Shown here piece after piece: positions 35,081 to 45,806 of a DNA stretch of 64,000 nt. Each line of letters opens with the position of its first letter. The stretch's first letter is position 1. A program made the translations under genes and the position numbers. Below the pieces are notes generated by a model. The model was not told the DNA's origin, searched no databases, and saw only the letters and a list, made by a program, of their open reading frames with translations. This DNA comes from Cristatella mucedo (Eukaryota; Bryozoa; Phylactolaemata; Cristatellidae): contig WPIO01000030.1 in assembly GCA_009760855.2 (NCBI GenBank), positions 2,101,001-2,165,000 of the forward strand. Reading direction: 5' to 3'.

Positions 35081-36507
35081 GTGCTCTGCTTGTTTTTCTC
35101 GATCTTTCGGCAGCTTTTAATACTATCGAACACCAAGTCTTTCTTGAGCACCTCTCATCTCGCCTGGGCATTGCTGGCACTGCATTGCAATGGTTCAGGT
35201 CCTATCTCAGTGGGAGACTCCAGAGTATTGAAGTGAATGGACAAAGATCGTACGAAGAACCTCTGAAATATTGGATACCTCAGGGCTCCGTGCTTGGTCC
35301 TATTCTTTTCACAGTTTTATACTCTCCCTCTTACCGATGTGATTGTCAAGCACAATCTAGTTTTCACGGATGAACCTCAGTTGTACCATTGCTTAGATAC
35401 CTCCCAGCCCTCCAGCACGCTGAATTTTCTCTACTCTCTTGCTGCACATTTGCCAATGGATGGCAGCAAATTTTCTTAAATTGAATGGTGATAAAACCAA
35501 TTTACTAGTTATGGACAAGCCAAGTGTGATTCAGAAATTGGAAAGGTAACGCTCAAAATCGGCTCTGCCAGCATATCTGCTGTTGAATCTGCACGAAATC
35601 TCGGTGTCATGTCCCAAAGTGATTTTTCTTTAGACGACTACATCAGCTCCACAATCAAGTCTGCCTACTTTCAGCTACATAACATGCTAAAATTCTGGCC
35701 TGCCACAGGGAAAACGCATCCAGTAGTCCGTGCATTCCAGTCTCGACTTCTGTAACTACCTACTTGCAGACCTTCTGGCCTGTGCAATCGGACGCCTACA
35801 GTTAGTGCACAACTCAGCAGCCAAGTGTGTCTGTCGTGAACGGTACAGTTGCCACATTGTGCCATTCCTGGCCGACCTGCACTGGCTCCACATCAAGTAG
35901 AGCACAGACTTCAAGAGTTTGTCGCTCACTTTTAGGTCCCTTCATTCTGTTGCTCCAGCCCACTAATTACAACTAATTTCAAATCAGTCCAGGCATTGTA
36001 CCACATGTTCTTCTGACTCAAATCGTTTAGTGGTATCTCGAACCAATCACAAATCCTTTAAGACCGCGCCTTTATTTCGCATGCTCTTAAGCCTGGAATT
36101 TACACTCAACTGACTTTACGACGTCCCCTCACTTTACGACATTTAAAAAGAAGAAAGAAGCCACAAAACACAGAACCTGTTCATCACAGCCTTCCCTGAC
36201 TACGTGTGAATTGTCCTACGTGAGCTTATCCGTGATGGCATTGCGCATGCTATCACTAACTACATTGACATGCTTTATTTACAGCAAAGGTAAAGTGCCT
36301 TGACAGAGACTTAGTTCTCTGAGCTGATTCAACAACCTCAGTTGTACAGCAATAGTACAGCTTAACAGCTATCCCGCCACTTGCAGTTGGCAATAAAGGA
36401 TCACCAGCTGCAGGGCTCAATCCAACGACCTGGGTCGTGAAGAGCAAGCACCTTACCCTGGGGCTAAGACCCAAGGCGCTACACTAAGGTGTTATTATTA
36501 TTGTTGT
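35081..36507 (+). mobile_element. LINE-1f, RT to tail, split by a SINE
   Basis: It begins in the RT domain (LDLSAAFNTIEHQ-like, then FRSYLSGRLQSIEVNGQ and PQGSVLGPILF). It continues through the usual C-terminal region with many lesions, to CAGAGACTTAGTTCTCTGAG at 36322. A SINE-A intervenes. GGCGCTACACTAAGGTG plus (TTA)n at 36475-36507 completes the tail. Confidence 0.8.
36322..36474 (-). mobile_element. SINE-A inserted in the LINE-1f tail hairpin
   Basis: AGCTGATTCAACAACCTC, then GGCAATAAAGGATCACC, then GGGCTCAATCCAACGACC and TGGGGCTAAGACCC match the family complement. It lies exactly between TTCTCTGAG and GGCGCT of the LINE tail. Confidence 0.75.
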
Positions 36508-37731
36508 AGGCATCTGGCAATGTTAAAGGGTCCGCTGAGCCGCCAGCTTTATTGATGTAGCAGCTGATGATCCTTAGCGGCTTTCAAGTCTTTGCATCGG
36601 GCAATAAATAATTGCCTGCTATAGAACTTGAACTCTAAACCTGGATGGCTGCAGTGTTCGAGCCACTTAACCCTGAGCTTAGAGGTATGTTAAGGGGAAG
36701 GTCACAAGAAGCGAAATCTCGTGTACTCTAAGTCAAGTGTTGCAAAGCAACTCAACCCATAATCTACTGGAATGGGGAAACAGTTTACAAAAGACAAGCA
36801 CTACCAAAGCCTAAGATAATGTTAGGTTGATGCACCATTTCTAAATGCCATGCATGTCTCCGATGCAAGCAATTTAAAATTGCGATGGCAGCAAGCGAAT
36901 CCAAACGACTCTCTGAGGAGCTAGGCAGTCTTAAAGTGTGTGAACTCCAAGCACCTATTTATAGTGCATCGCGGTCCACTAGAGACTACGGGCGTTCATC
37001 ACCTCGACGCCCCGACTCTCTCACCTAGTCTTAGCACTCGAAAAGGCCGGCTGTGTGGTGCTAGATCGGCCGATGCCTAAATGGCATCAGGGAAATTTCC
37101 TCTGCCAGCAGTCAGCAAAGCTCCTTGGGCAACATCGGCAAAATGAGTTGCATTAGAGAATCCTGCCTGTCCGAGGTGTATGAATCAGATCTATTGACCC
37201 GTGACGAAAGCGTCTTTGTTGAGTACTGCTATTGTCATTAGAACTAACAGGCGTTGACTCTATCGGAAATGAGGCCAAGATTGTGGCTGACGAAGGGGCT
37301 GCACTATGGTGTGTACTATTTGGCGATGCAGCCATTAATAATTGAAGTGCTGCTATACATTTTGAAGCATCTAAGCTCTTGAGCCTGTTCGTTGGCATGA
37401 TTCCTTAACTGGATTCGACGTTCTTGAGAGGGTTAACACAATTTTAGCTATTCCTACTAGAAAGGCCACGAAGTTTGCCAAACAGGTGGCAATTTGGCTG
37501 TTTACCTCGCAGCCCCAAGTCAAAGCTTATCAGGTAGACACAATAAAACAGCAGTTAGCACGAAACTAAATGTGGCAAAAATTGAAAGCCAATGTCGCTA
37601 ATTCAACAACTTCAATACTGTAGCTGCAGATAAGCCTTATCGGTCACCGCCTATTTCCACTTGCTCTAGGGAATAAATTAGTCTCTGCCACACAATGAAT
37701 TCGAACTGATCGCGACGTGCAAGCATTGAGT
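36508..37731. other. unassigned AT-richer DNA
   Basis: No gene or known repeat recognised. A fragment GGCAATAAATAATTGCCTGC near 36600 may be SINE-A-related. Confidence 0.35.
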
Positions 37732-39117
37732 AGAAGCGATCTTTCGACAGCTCTTGATACCATCCATCCCCAAGTCCTTCTTGAGCGCCTCTCATCTCGC
37801 CCGGGCATTACTGGCAATGCATTGCAATGGTTCAGGTCCTATCTCAGTGGGAGACTCCAGCGTATTGATGTGAAAGGACAACGATCACCCGAAGAACCTC
37901 TGAAATATGGGGTACCTCAGGGCTCCGTGCTTGGGGTCTTGTTCTTTTCACGGTTTACATTCTCCTTCTTACCGATGTTATTGCCACGGAAAATCTAGCC
38001 TTTCATTTCTATGCAGATGACACTCAGTTGTACCATTGCTTAGATACCTCCCAGCCCTCCAGCACGTTGAATTCTCTCAACTCTCTTGCTGCACATTTGC
38101 ACATGGATGGCAGCAAATTTTCTTAAATTGAATGATGTTACAACCAACTTACTAGTTATGGACAAGCCAAGTGTGATTCAGAAATTGGAAAGGTAACGCT
38201 CAAAATCGGCTCTGCCAGCATATCTGCTGTTAAATCTGCACGAAATCTCGGTGTCGTGTCCCAAAGTGACCTTTCTTTTGATGACCACATCAGCTCCACA
38301 ATCAATTCTGCCTACTTTCAGCTACATAATATTGCTAAAATTCAGACTTGTTTAGTCCTGACTTCTGTACATTGCTAAAATTCGGACTTGTTTAGACAGG
38401 GATACCACATCTAAATTGGTCCATGTATTTGTGACATCCCATCTTTACTTCTGTAACGCACTGTTTGCTGTTCTACCGGCCTGTGCAATCAAGCGCTTAC
38501 AGCTGGTGCAAAACTCTCCAGCTAGGCTTGTTTGTCGTGAGCGTCACAGTTGCCACATCACACCACTTCTCGCCGACCTGCACTGGCTACCAGTAAAGCA
38601 AAGCACTGACTAAAAGGTTTTGTCACTCACTTTTAGGTCACATCATTCTTTGGCTCCAGGCTACCTATCAGATCTACTACCTGGCATGGTGTCACCCACT
38701 TTCTGAAATCTAACTGTTTAGCTTATCCAGATCTCAAATCCTTTGGTGACCGTGCCTTTAGTTTGTATGCTCCCAAAGCCTGGAACTCGCTCCCGACTAC
38801 CGTCACGACATCTCCTGACTTGTCTTCATTTAAAAGGAAATTAAAAACGCGTCTATTTACCACAGCATTTAGTGGGTCCCTGTGATTTGTCCTTTATGTG
38901 CTTATGCGTGCTGACACTGCGTTCTGCCACTACCCACATATGCATGCTGACCCTGTGCATGTCACCCCTAACCATGTTTGTTATTATTGTTCATCGAGCA
39001 TGCTACCACTAACCATTCGATCGTGTTTCCTTAGCAGCAAATGTAAAGCGCCTAGAATGAGATTGAGTTCTCTGAGGGCGCTTTATCAAGTGTGTTATTA
39101 TTATTATTATTATTGTT
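37732..39117 (+). mobile_element. LINE-1f, RT to 3' end
   Basis: It reads LDTIHPQVLLERLSSRPGI, then WFRSYLSGRLQRIDVKG and VPQGSVLG, then the YADD catalytic motif at 38010-38021 (after a frameshift). The C-terminal domain, 3' UTR and (TTA)n follow. A short segment (ATTGCTAAAATTC and GACTTGTTTAG) near 38332-38393 is duplicated in tandem. Inactive. Confidence 0.88.
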
Positions 39118-40098
39118 AAGCACTGCACACGTAGCCGAGCATACAATACCAAACCAATCTTTATGTTCGACGGAAAGCTGCAAATTCAGATCAAACAAGT
39201 CGAATCGAAGGAGGGCATAGTGTACTTAAAGCAGAGAAGAAACACAATATAAATTTTTTGCCACAGTCAGGCAGTGAGTTCCTACAACTGGTATGTAAGT
39301 ATATGGACACACAGGACCTCTTACATACCGGCTGCCGTGCCCAGCGAACTGAGGGCAGGACACAAAGCATTACAATCCAGCTGCACATCCATTATAACTG
39401 CCGTCTATGCTTTTGTCGTTTCTAAACGTTAGTTTTAGGCTTCTCAGCGATATGATGGAACTTCTGGAAAGTCATTAGTGAGGACAAAACATGAAACTAG
39501 CCTCTGATGCGAAATCAATTCGGTTGATTCAGCTATGGCGACTCAACTTTTGCTGAGCACCTACGAAGTCGTATGAGAGGTAGAAATAATAGCCTCTGTA
39601 GCGAAATGGCTACAGCATTGGACCGGGAATCCAAAAGTCTTTAGTCCGAATCCCAGCGGCCCATTTCTCTGTTGGTTATCGCTTACAATATTTTGCGTTG
39701 TGTGAATTGTTCGCTCATAATCATCGCCATTAATTCGTTAAGATTTACCGTCAAATATGTGAGCAAATTCGTTTTTTTATCTGTAATGTTGATACGTTTT
39801 CGAGGGGCTAAGCGTTGAATTTAAGAAGAGGTAACCGAAGTCTAGCAGACCTCATATCTCAAACCTCCGAGAGCAGATAAGCTCGTCCTTGCAAACGTGC
39901 TTAATTTTTGTTCTTGAAACCGCTTAGTGGTTGGGCTCCACAGGCCATACTTAAGCAGTTTCCTCATTTTAGATAGGCTAGGAATAAGGTAATGCTGATT
40001 GCTATTGATTGAGTGTTAACAGTAACCTCAATAAGTTCTTACACAAAATTGGTCCTGAAACAGAAAAACACAGGTATGAACGCTTAGCGAAGGGCATC
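39118..40098. other. unassigned DNA with one tRNA-like patch
   Basis: A patch at about 39593-39667 has TAGCGAAATGGCTAC (A-box-like), a TTGGA/TCCAA stem and TAGTCCGAATCCCAG (B-box-like). The acceptor and T stems do not pair and position 33 is C, so it reads as a tRNA-derived relic and not a working tRNA. The rest is unassigned. Confidence 0.4.
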
Positions 40099-40185
40099 TG
40101 CAGCCTGCCACCGGGTCTTAGTGCAGTGTTCAGGTGGTCGTACTTCACGACCTAGGTCGCAGGTTCGAGTCGGGGGGGGGGGGGG
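40099..40185 (+). mobile_element. SINE-A head fragment ending in poly-G
   Basis: GGGTCTTAGTGCAGTGTTCA and CGCAGGTTCGAGTC form the tRNA-like head. An 18-G run replaces the body. Confidence 0.6.
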
Positions 40186-40280
40186 GGGGTCAGGAAACTC
40201 TTCATTGCGAATTGCTGAATGTAGCCAACGATGAAGAAAACAATGTGCTAAATTACACCAGGAGCATATACTGTAGGTCC

Positions 40281-40437
40281 CCTGGGTCTTAGTCAGGCAC
40301 ACGGTGCTCGCTTTTCATGACAAAGGTGGTAGGTTCGAGCCCTGCAGTGGGCGATCCTTTATTGACCACTGCAAGCGGTGGTGGAGGCCGGTAAGGCTCT
40401 TCTGTCGCTATATAAGCAAGGCTGCCGAATCAGCTGA
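40281..40437 (+). mobile_element. SINE-A copy, complete
   Basis: CTGGGTCTTAGTCAGGCAC (head), GGTAGGTTCGAGCCCTGC (B box), GGGCGATCCTTTATTG, AAGCGGTGGTGGAGGCCGG, GCTCTTCTGTCGCTATATAA, and the end GAATCAGCT. This is the best plus-strand reference for the family. Confidence 0.85.
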
Positions 40438-40999
40438 AAGGTGCTTTACTTTCAACATGACCAACAGGTAGCAGTAGGCAAGAGCAATACAAAGCAAAGT
40501 GGCTGAATGATAAAATCGCCAGGCAACCGGCGACTACTGTTTCGCATTTATCATGCATACAATTTTAGCGGCATAGCGCCTTTAAAATGTGGACGGTCCA
40601 GCAATTCTTTAGACCGAGGGGCTTTTAAATGGGCCACTTGACCACTTAATCGGGCTACCGATTCGGAACGCTCGAGCGCTGAAGCGGAGCCGCCCGAAAG
40701 GGCAGCCTTACTGCCCTTTTGACCTTGGGGCCTCACCTAGAGACAGACCTCGGAGACGCCGAGGGCATCGTACTATTAGGGACGTTCGAAGCATTTTTGT
40801 GCGAAAGGCGAGATCGCATATCTGGCGCCCCGTTCTCACCCACGCCCTATCCATTCATCTAACATGATGCAATTTGCAAAGTTATTGTAATAAAAACTCG
40901 AAAACACACAGAAATAAAATGTGTGGATGCAGTAGTACATAAAGTATTAAAATTGATTGTTAAAAATTGGATTTCCCTGCTCTTCTCTGGGAAAACTAG
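40438..40999. other. unassigned DNA
   Basis: No gene recognised. A short ORF on the minus strand (40551-40736) has no recognised domain. Confidence 0.3.
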
Positions 41000-41446
41000 C
41001 AGTTCATTTATCTAATGTCGAGAGAAGATGCTAAATCTGGTTCCATTGAAATTGTTACCAAGCAACCAGTCTTTCTTGGCACAGTGTTGAATGAAAATAA
41101 TTTTTTGCCAGTTTTAATATTGAAAAAAACTTCTTTCTCAATTGGTCACTGAAATTGGTAAGGTCAATACAATTCTGAGTGCCGCTGCAAGATTGAGAAC
41201 AGTTCCTACAAATTTATGTTGCAATAGAAATGCCAAGACCTCTCGGGGATTCATAGTCTGGGGACTCCTCCTGGCAGTGGCTTGCAGCTCACCATAAAAT
41301 TCTTCTCCATCTAAATCCTTGCTGTCTCCACGGGTAAGAGACTCCTTCAGACACTTGCCCTCACTAAGGAGGTGGATATGTCTGGAATCTTGAAAGATAT
41401 CATACAGTAACCAAACAATGTACAGAATGACGGGAAACTTTGGCAC
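41000..41446 (-). pseudogene. hAT transposase C-terminal remnant (ZMYM1/TTF-type)
   Basis: On the minus strand the open part reads VWLLYDIFQDSRHIH, then GDSKDLDGEEFYGELQ and NPREVLAFLLQHKFVG, then AALRIVLTLPISV. This is the order seen just before and within the dimerisation (hATC) domain of hAT transposases of the ZMYM1-like group. After a stop near 41138 and a frameshift, ERSF, LKLAKNYFHST and CQERL follow, completing the conserved core. The remnant is inactive. Upstream minus-strand frames to about 43030 may be more of the element, but I could not match them. Confidence 0.8.
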
Positions 41447-43146
41447 GGTGGTACTGTTAGGTACTAACAGACCTGGGCGCGGACGTCCTTACTCATCTCA
41501 GGCCACGCCCAACGCACTAATTCGAGACCAAAAGAAGCACGAATTCGGGGGTGACACTGATCTTGGATGGAACCACAAAGTGCCGGGTAAAAATTGGAAC
41601 TGTGAAAGGTCGGCGGGTTTCTCCCGAAAGGGGGTATAGAAACGTCTCACTCATACCTTCAATTTGAACCGTCGAGTGATGACTCGAACAGACTTGTATG
41701 GCTAAAGAGAACTCATCTGAAAGGTTAAACTGCTTCGGCGCCATCGTCATAAACCTGAAAGCAACAGCGACCTCTGAAACTCTAGCAGATTGCATCTGCT
41801 GGTCGGTGAGCTTGTATAATAATGAGAATGCACTCGATAAAGCGCCCTCAGAGAACTCAATCTCTTTCTAGGCACTTTAAATTTGCTGCAAAGAAAGCAT
41901 GGTCGAATGATCGAAAGAGCAAATACCCTACCAGATTATGGGATCCAGGGATGTGTTGAATGTCAGTAATGGATTCGTCAATGAAGGCCAATATCCTCTT
42001 TGTCTGGGCGAGTACCACTACATCCACAAATGGAACAAGATGGAGGACAAATGGAAGTGAGCTGCTCAGCTGCTCTGTGTAGATCCTGCTAGTGGGCATC
42101 CTTCAAAACAAATAACGTAAGTGACTATAGCTCACGAGACCTTACCATAGTTTGCGAGAAATTTCCGAATACTCTATCAAAGCGGACTGTCGTCATTCCT
42201 CCGGTGGAGAATAATGAGAGAAAAATGTTGAATGTTCCATGTTTTCGCCCTGACGCTGTTGGTACACATCTCCGACCGAGTCAGACATATCCACCGAGAT
42301 GCGATCGGAGCTAATGGTGCTGGGGAATGCACCTTTGGAAAGACTGCTGCAATGTGAGCGAAAGTCTCCTCAATATCTGCAAACCGAAGCGGGGTCTGGA
42401 GCTGAGACTTGACTCCTGCCAACAAAGAAGACAAAGGATCCCGGGTAGCGATGAAACGTGCGAAAAAAAATGTCTTGGAACATCGAGGAAAACTTCGAAT
42501 AGCCTTCATTACATGGCGGCCACTTTGCCCAATGTCTGAGCAAGAAAATGCTAAACCCAAAAATCCAAAAACGATAAACCGAAGATGGACTCATTGTAAC
42601 GAAGAAAGTTTTATTTTTATTTTATCTGGTTACATAACCAGCAGCCGACGGTACCGTGATGAGGCTGCAGCTCCAACCACTGCAGTGTTCAGCCAGATGG
42701 AAATCAAATCATCTGCTGGCGATGCGAAATCCGAGACTTTCAGGATCAAAAGAATTGCCCAGTCCGGTATGCGCGTGGGAAGCAGCTGTCCGAATGTGTG
42801 CAATGATTTAAAGAGATCAAGGTCAGAGAATGCAGTACGGTTTCACGGCAACCACTTATCATACGAAGCAACTTCGATGATGTTCAGTCGCCTAGGTCTG
42901 CTCGATTGAACAGCAATTGCCAACTCGGCATTCGGAAAGGCCCAAATGAGCGCAAACTGTTCCTTTAAGGCGGCTGTAACGATGGACTGCGTCGGAGTGT
43001 GAAAATTCCACATTCGCACACTCGACATTCACTGCACTGTTGCGAGATGTGTACGCAGACGCGCCGTGGTACTGCATAGTTTGGTCGGCGATTCCGCGCT
43101 TTCAGACTTGAGACTCAAGCTGGGGATATCGAAAAAAAAATCCTAG
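41447..43146. other. unassigned DNA, possibly more of the hAT element
   Basis: Apart from the LINE tail at 41815, open frames exist on both strands (166 codons plus at 42409, 127 codons minus at 42177). None has a recognised domain. Its position 5' of the hAT C-terminus makes decayed transposase likely. Confidence 0.3.
41815..41920 (-). mobile_element. LINE-1f 3' tail fragment
   Basis: ATAATGAGAATGCACTCG, then AAAGCGCCCTCAGAGAACTC and TTTCTAGGCACTTTAAATTT, the complement of the family tail. Confidence 0.85.
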
Positions 43147-43305
43147 CTGATTAAACAGCCTCTTTTTGTATAGCGACAGAAGAGCCTTTACGGCTATCAC
43201 CACCGCTTGCAATGGCGATAAAGAATCGCCCACCACAGGAATCGAACCTTGAGACCGAGGTCGTGAAAGCAACCGCCTTACCTAGTGTGCCATCACGGCT
43301 GGGGT
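43147..43305 (-). mobile_element. SINE-A copy, complete
   Basis: AGCTGATTAAACAGCCTC, TATAGCGACAGAAGAGCC, ACGGCTATCACCACCGC, GCGATAAAGAATCGCCC and GGAATCGAACCTTGAGACC are all in family order on the minus strand. Confidence 0.85.
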
Positions 43306-43421
43306 CATTAGCTTACATGTGCATAATGCAGTTCAAGTCAATAACCACGGGTCTTAAAAACCAGCAACCCTGTGTGACTTTCTATGAACTTTTGCGTGCT
43401 GTCTAATCATGATACCGTGCT

Positions 43422-43625
43422 GAATAATATTATTAGTAATAATAACAAATTTGTATAGCACCATCAGAGAACTAATTCACTTTCTAGACACTTAAAGGTG
43501 CTTGCAATCACCTCTTGGTATTCGCTTCTCTTTCAGTGAGTTGGTTTCTCTTGCTAATTGTGAAGCACATGGGTAGAGATTTGGTTATCTAATGGTGCTA
43601 TACCATAGACATTAGTATTATTCCC
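43422..43625. mobile_element. two LINE-type tails in inverted (5' to 5') arrangement
   Basis: 43422-43497 is a minus-strand tail (TATAGCACCATCAGAGAACT, TTTCTAGACACTTAA). 43561-43625 is a plus-strand tail (GGGTAGAGATTTGGTTATC, AATGGTGCTATACC). Trinucleotide runs point outward at both ends and 63 bp separate the arms. Confidence 0.65.
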
Positions 43626-44309
43626 ATATCCTGTAAAGGAATCTACCATAGAATGGCCGTGGTTGTCACTGGCATACAGGGCATACTAATGAACGAGTTC
43701 ACAGACCAGAGCCGCTTGATGTCCGGTTGACCCAAGCATAGATCACAGCTAACTTTTGGTGGCACCATGTTACTAAAGTCTCTGCTGAAAGAGACAGAAT
43801 TGCATTAGGATAAGCAAATACCTGCTCGCTGTTATCGAAACGCGAAGAGAGTAGGTCAATTAGCTTCTATCGAGTACGTATTGCAGTATTTCACAAACTG
43901 ACCACTCGGATGATGATAGTTTGTCAAAAGTACATCTAAGTAAAAGGAAAAACAGTTCAATAAACTAGATGACAAGTGTAAGGTCCAGGTTTGCTCGATA
44001 ACCATCTTTCGCCAAGCCCCCCCATTGGGCTGGAGCTGTAATGCTGGTTGTGTCTGTTAATTGTTGGATGTCTAAGTACTAATTGTCACGATAGTTGGGC
44101 AACTTATGAACAATATGCCAAAAATAGGCAAAAACCATTTAAGCTCCTTAAAAAATGGCTATTTGGTCATAACAGAGCCTCGAGAAACGACTCCTTCATC
44201 GGTTCATGCTGGTTGCGTGAGGCTGCGCACGAGCCGGAACTGTACAGAGAACCCATTGAGAATTACTTATTTCGCTTAGAAAAGCCAATCGGTCATGCTG
44301 AAGGTCGCC
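43626..44309. other. unassigned DNA before a Tc1 remnant
   Basis: No recognised gene. It may include the terminal region of the Tc1-like element, but I cannot find its inverted repeat. Confidence 0.3.
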
Positions 44310-44552
44310 GAACTGTCGAGCTTCGTCAGGGGCAAAATCGTGGCTCTGTACGAGGCTGGACACTTGCGTGGTCAAATCGCTCCTACTCTATCGACTCCAA
44401 CGTGTACAGTTTCATGCAACTGAAGGAGATAGAGAAGGTCGGCAGTCTTCCCTAAAAATGCTACCCGGTCGGGCCGGCCCCGTGCGTCCACTAGGCAGAA
44501 AACACCATCTAAAGTTAGAGGCATTGAAAGACTGCTTGGCTTCATGAATTAA
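44310..44552 (+). pseudogene. Tc1-like transposase N-terminal remnant
   Basis: In this frame the sequence reads RGKIVALYEAGHLRGQIA, the first helix-turn-helix of Tc1/mariner-family transposases. It is followed by a second helix region with two stops (after TVSCN and RR), then TRSGRPRAST. The last is the GRPR-type hook that links the two DNA-binding subdomains. The frame ends after LLGFMN at 44550-44552. The catalytic DDE domain is absent. It is a dead fragment lying next to a hAT remnant. Confidence 0.72.
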
Positions 44553-44779
44553 TAAAAGATCGGGACTATGCAAGGTTTTTGTTCAAAACGTGCCGAAAGG
44601 CGATGCGAGACCTTTCGGTGCCCTGGGACAAAGCTACAAATGTTGCCCCCTCCCCTTGTCGAAAACTGCTGCAAAATAGCTCAGCTCCAGAAGAAATGCA
44701 AAAAACACACGCTAGCAGGCATATCGAGTCAAGACGGTTTTATTAGCTGTAGTAAACGTACAAAGTAGCTATTAAATTT

Positions 44780-45013
44780 TTAATTCAGGTTACATTTTCT
44801 GGCCTTAAACGTGGTAAACGGGTCTATTAAAGTTTGAAAATCAATATTTTCCAGCGTTACTTTGTCTATGTTTAACAAGGTCAAATCGTAGAAGCGACCT
44901 TACCCGATTGATGCTCTCAGATACAACAGGATTATCTTCAGCTTGCTAAAGGAACGTTCACAACTCGCAACTGATACAGCTATGGTAAAAAGACTTGCGA
45001 GGCAACTCTCAAA
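44780..45013 (-). pseudogene. second hAT transposase C-terminal remnant
   Basis: On the minus strand the frame reads TIAVSVASCERSFSKLKII, then LLYLRASIG, one stop, and GRFYDLTLLNID. It goes on to TLIDPFTTFKARK and a terminal stop at 44780-44782. SVASCERSFSKLK and the LALLSIE-like LTLLNID are the core of the hAT dimerisation domain. It differs in sequence from the remnant at 41000 and so is another element or family. It is inactivated by the internal stop. Confidence 0.8.
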
Positions 45014-45806
45014 TTAGGAAACACATCTTATCCATAGGTGACAATGAAACACATGAATTCCAGTGGTATCTTTAGTGCCGAGTCGTGACTTGTGGCAAGA
45101 AGCATTTTGCAGTCACTCATTTCAGACTTGTAGTTGATATTGTTGTTACACGCTGAAGGACCAAGCTGAAGTTGAAATGATTGCACGGATCTGCTCCACC
45201 TTATTCAGACCGCGGTGCCGCCTGTCGAACCGAAGTCAAGCCTTTTTAAAGGGCACTGCCCCTCCCGCTGGTCTGGGCAGCCAAAAGTCTGGAGCCCTCC
45301 CCAGCCAGCCAATTGGCGTCGTCGTTGCAATGTGCTCCGATTTAAGGAATTTTCAGGCTGCTTTTCAGTCAGCTCCGTTCGTCGCACAAGTGAATCACCG
45401 TGCATTGAACTTGACGTAATATCAGCGCGGCAAGCCCACTGTGGCCAATCACTGTACACATCTTCTCTTACACCAACGCGGTAAACTGCGGTGGGAGACA
45501 TTCGTTTATTCGAGTTCACTATAGCGTGCTGCATTTTTGCCATCTACGCAGCGAGCGAATCCGGGCTCAGAGATAATGCTAAGTTCAGTGCTTAAGATGT
45601 CTTTCAGCCGCAGTTTCCGCTCGCCAGCTGCAGTTGCGAGTCTTACAAGCAGCGACTGTCCTATCGCCATTGCCACTGCGACCCAGTTATGCCGAAAGCG
45701 TGCTCGTTATATCGCGGCGGCGATAGGGCATCTCGCCAGCTACAGTAAGGTCAAAAAGACGCGCCTCCGTATCGGTCTCTGGTCCGAGTTTATGCGTTTG
45801 CGATTA
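45014..45806. other. unassigned DNA
   Basis: Open frames on both strands (80-112 codons) are not recognised. It probably includes more of the hAT element to the right of its C-terminus. Confidence 0.3.

Noticed and set aside
39593-39667. Possible tRNA gene
   Set aside because: A/B-box-like motifs and an anticodon stem are present, but acceptor and T stems do not pair and the base before the anticodon is C. It reads as a tRNA-derived relic.
41138-41446. A working host gene of the ZMYM1 type
   Set aside because: The conserved core is broken by a stop and a frameshift right before and inside the ERSF region, so it is transposon debris.
42409-42909. 166-codon plus frame
   Set aside because: No recognised motif. 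The minus strand here lies upstream of a hAT C-terminus, so the plus frame is probably chance.
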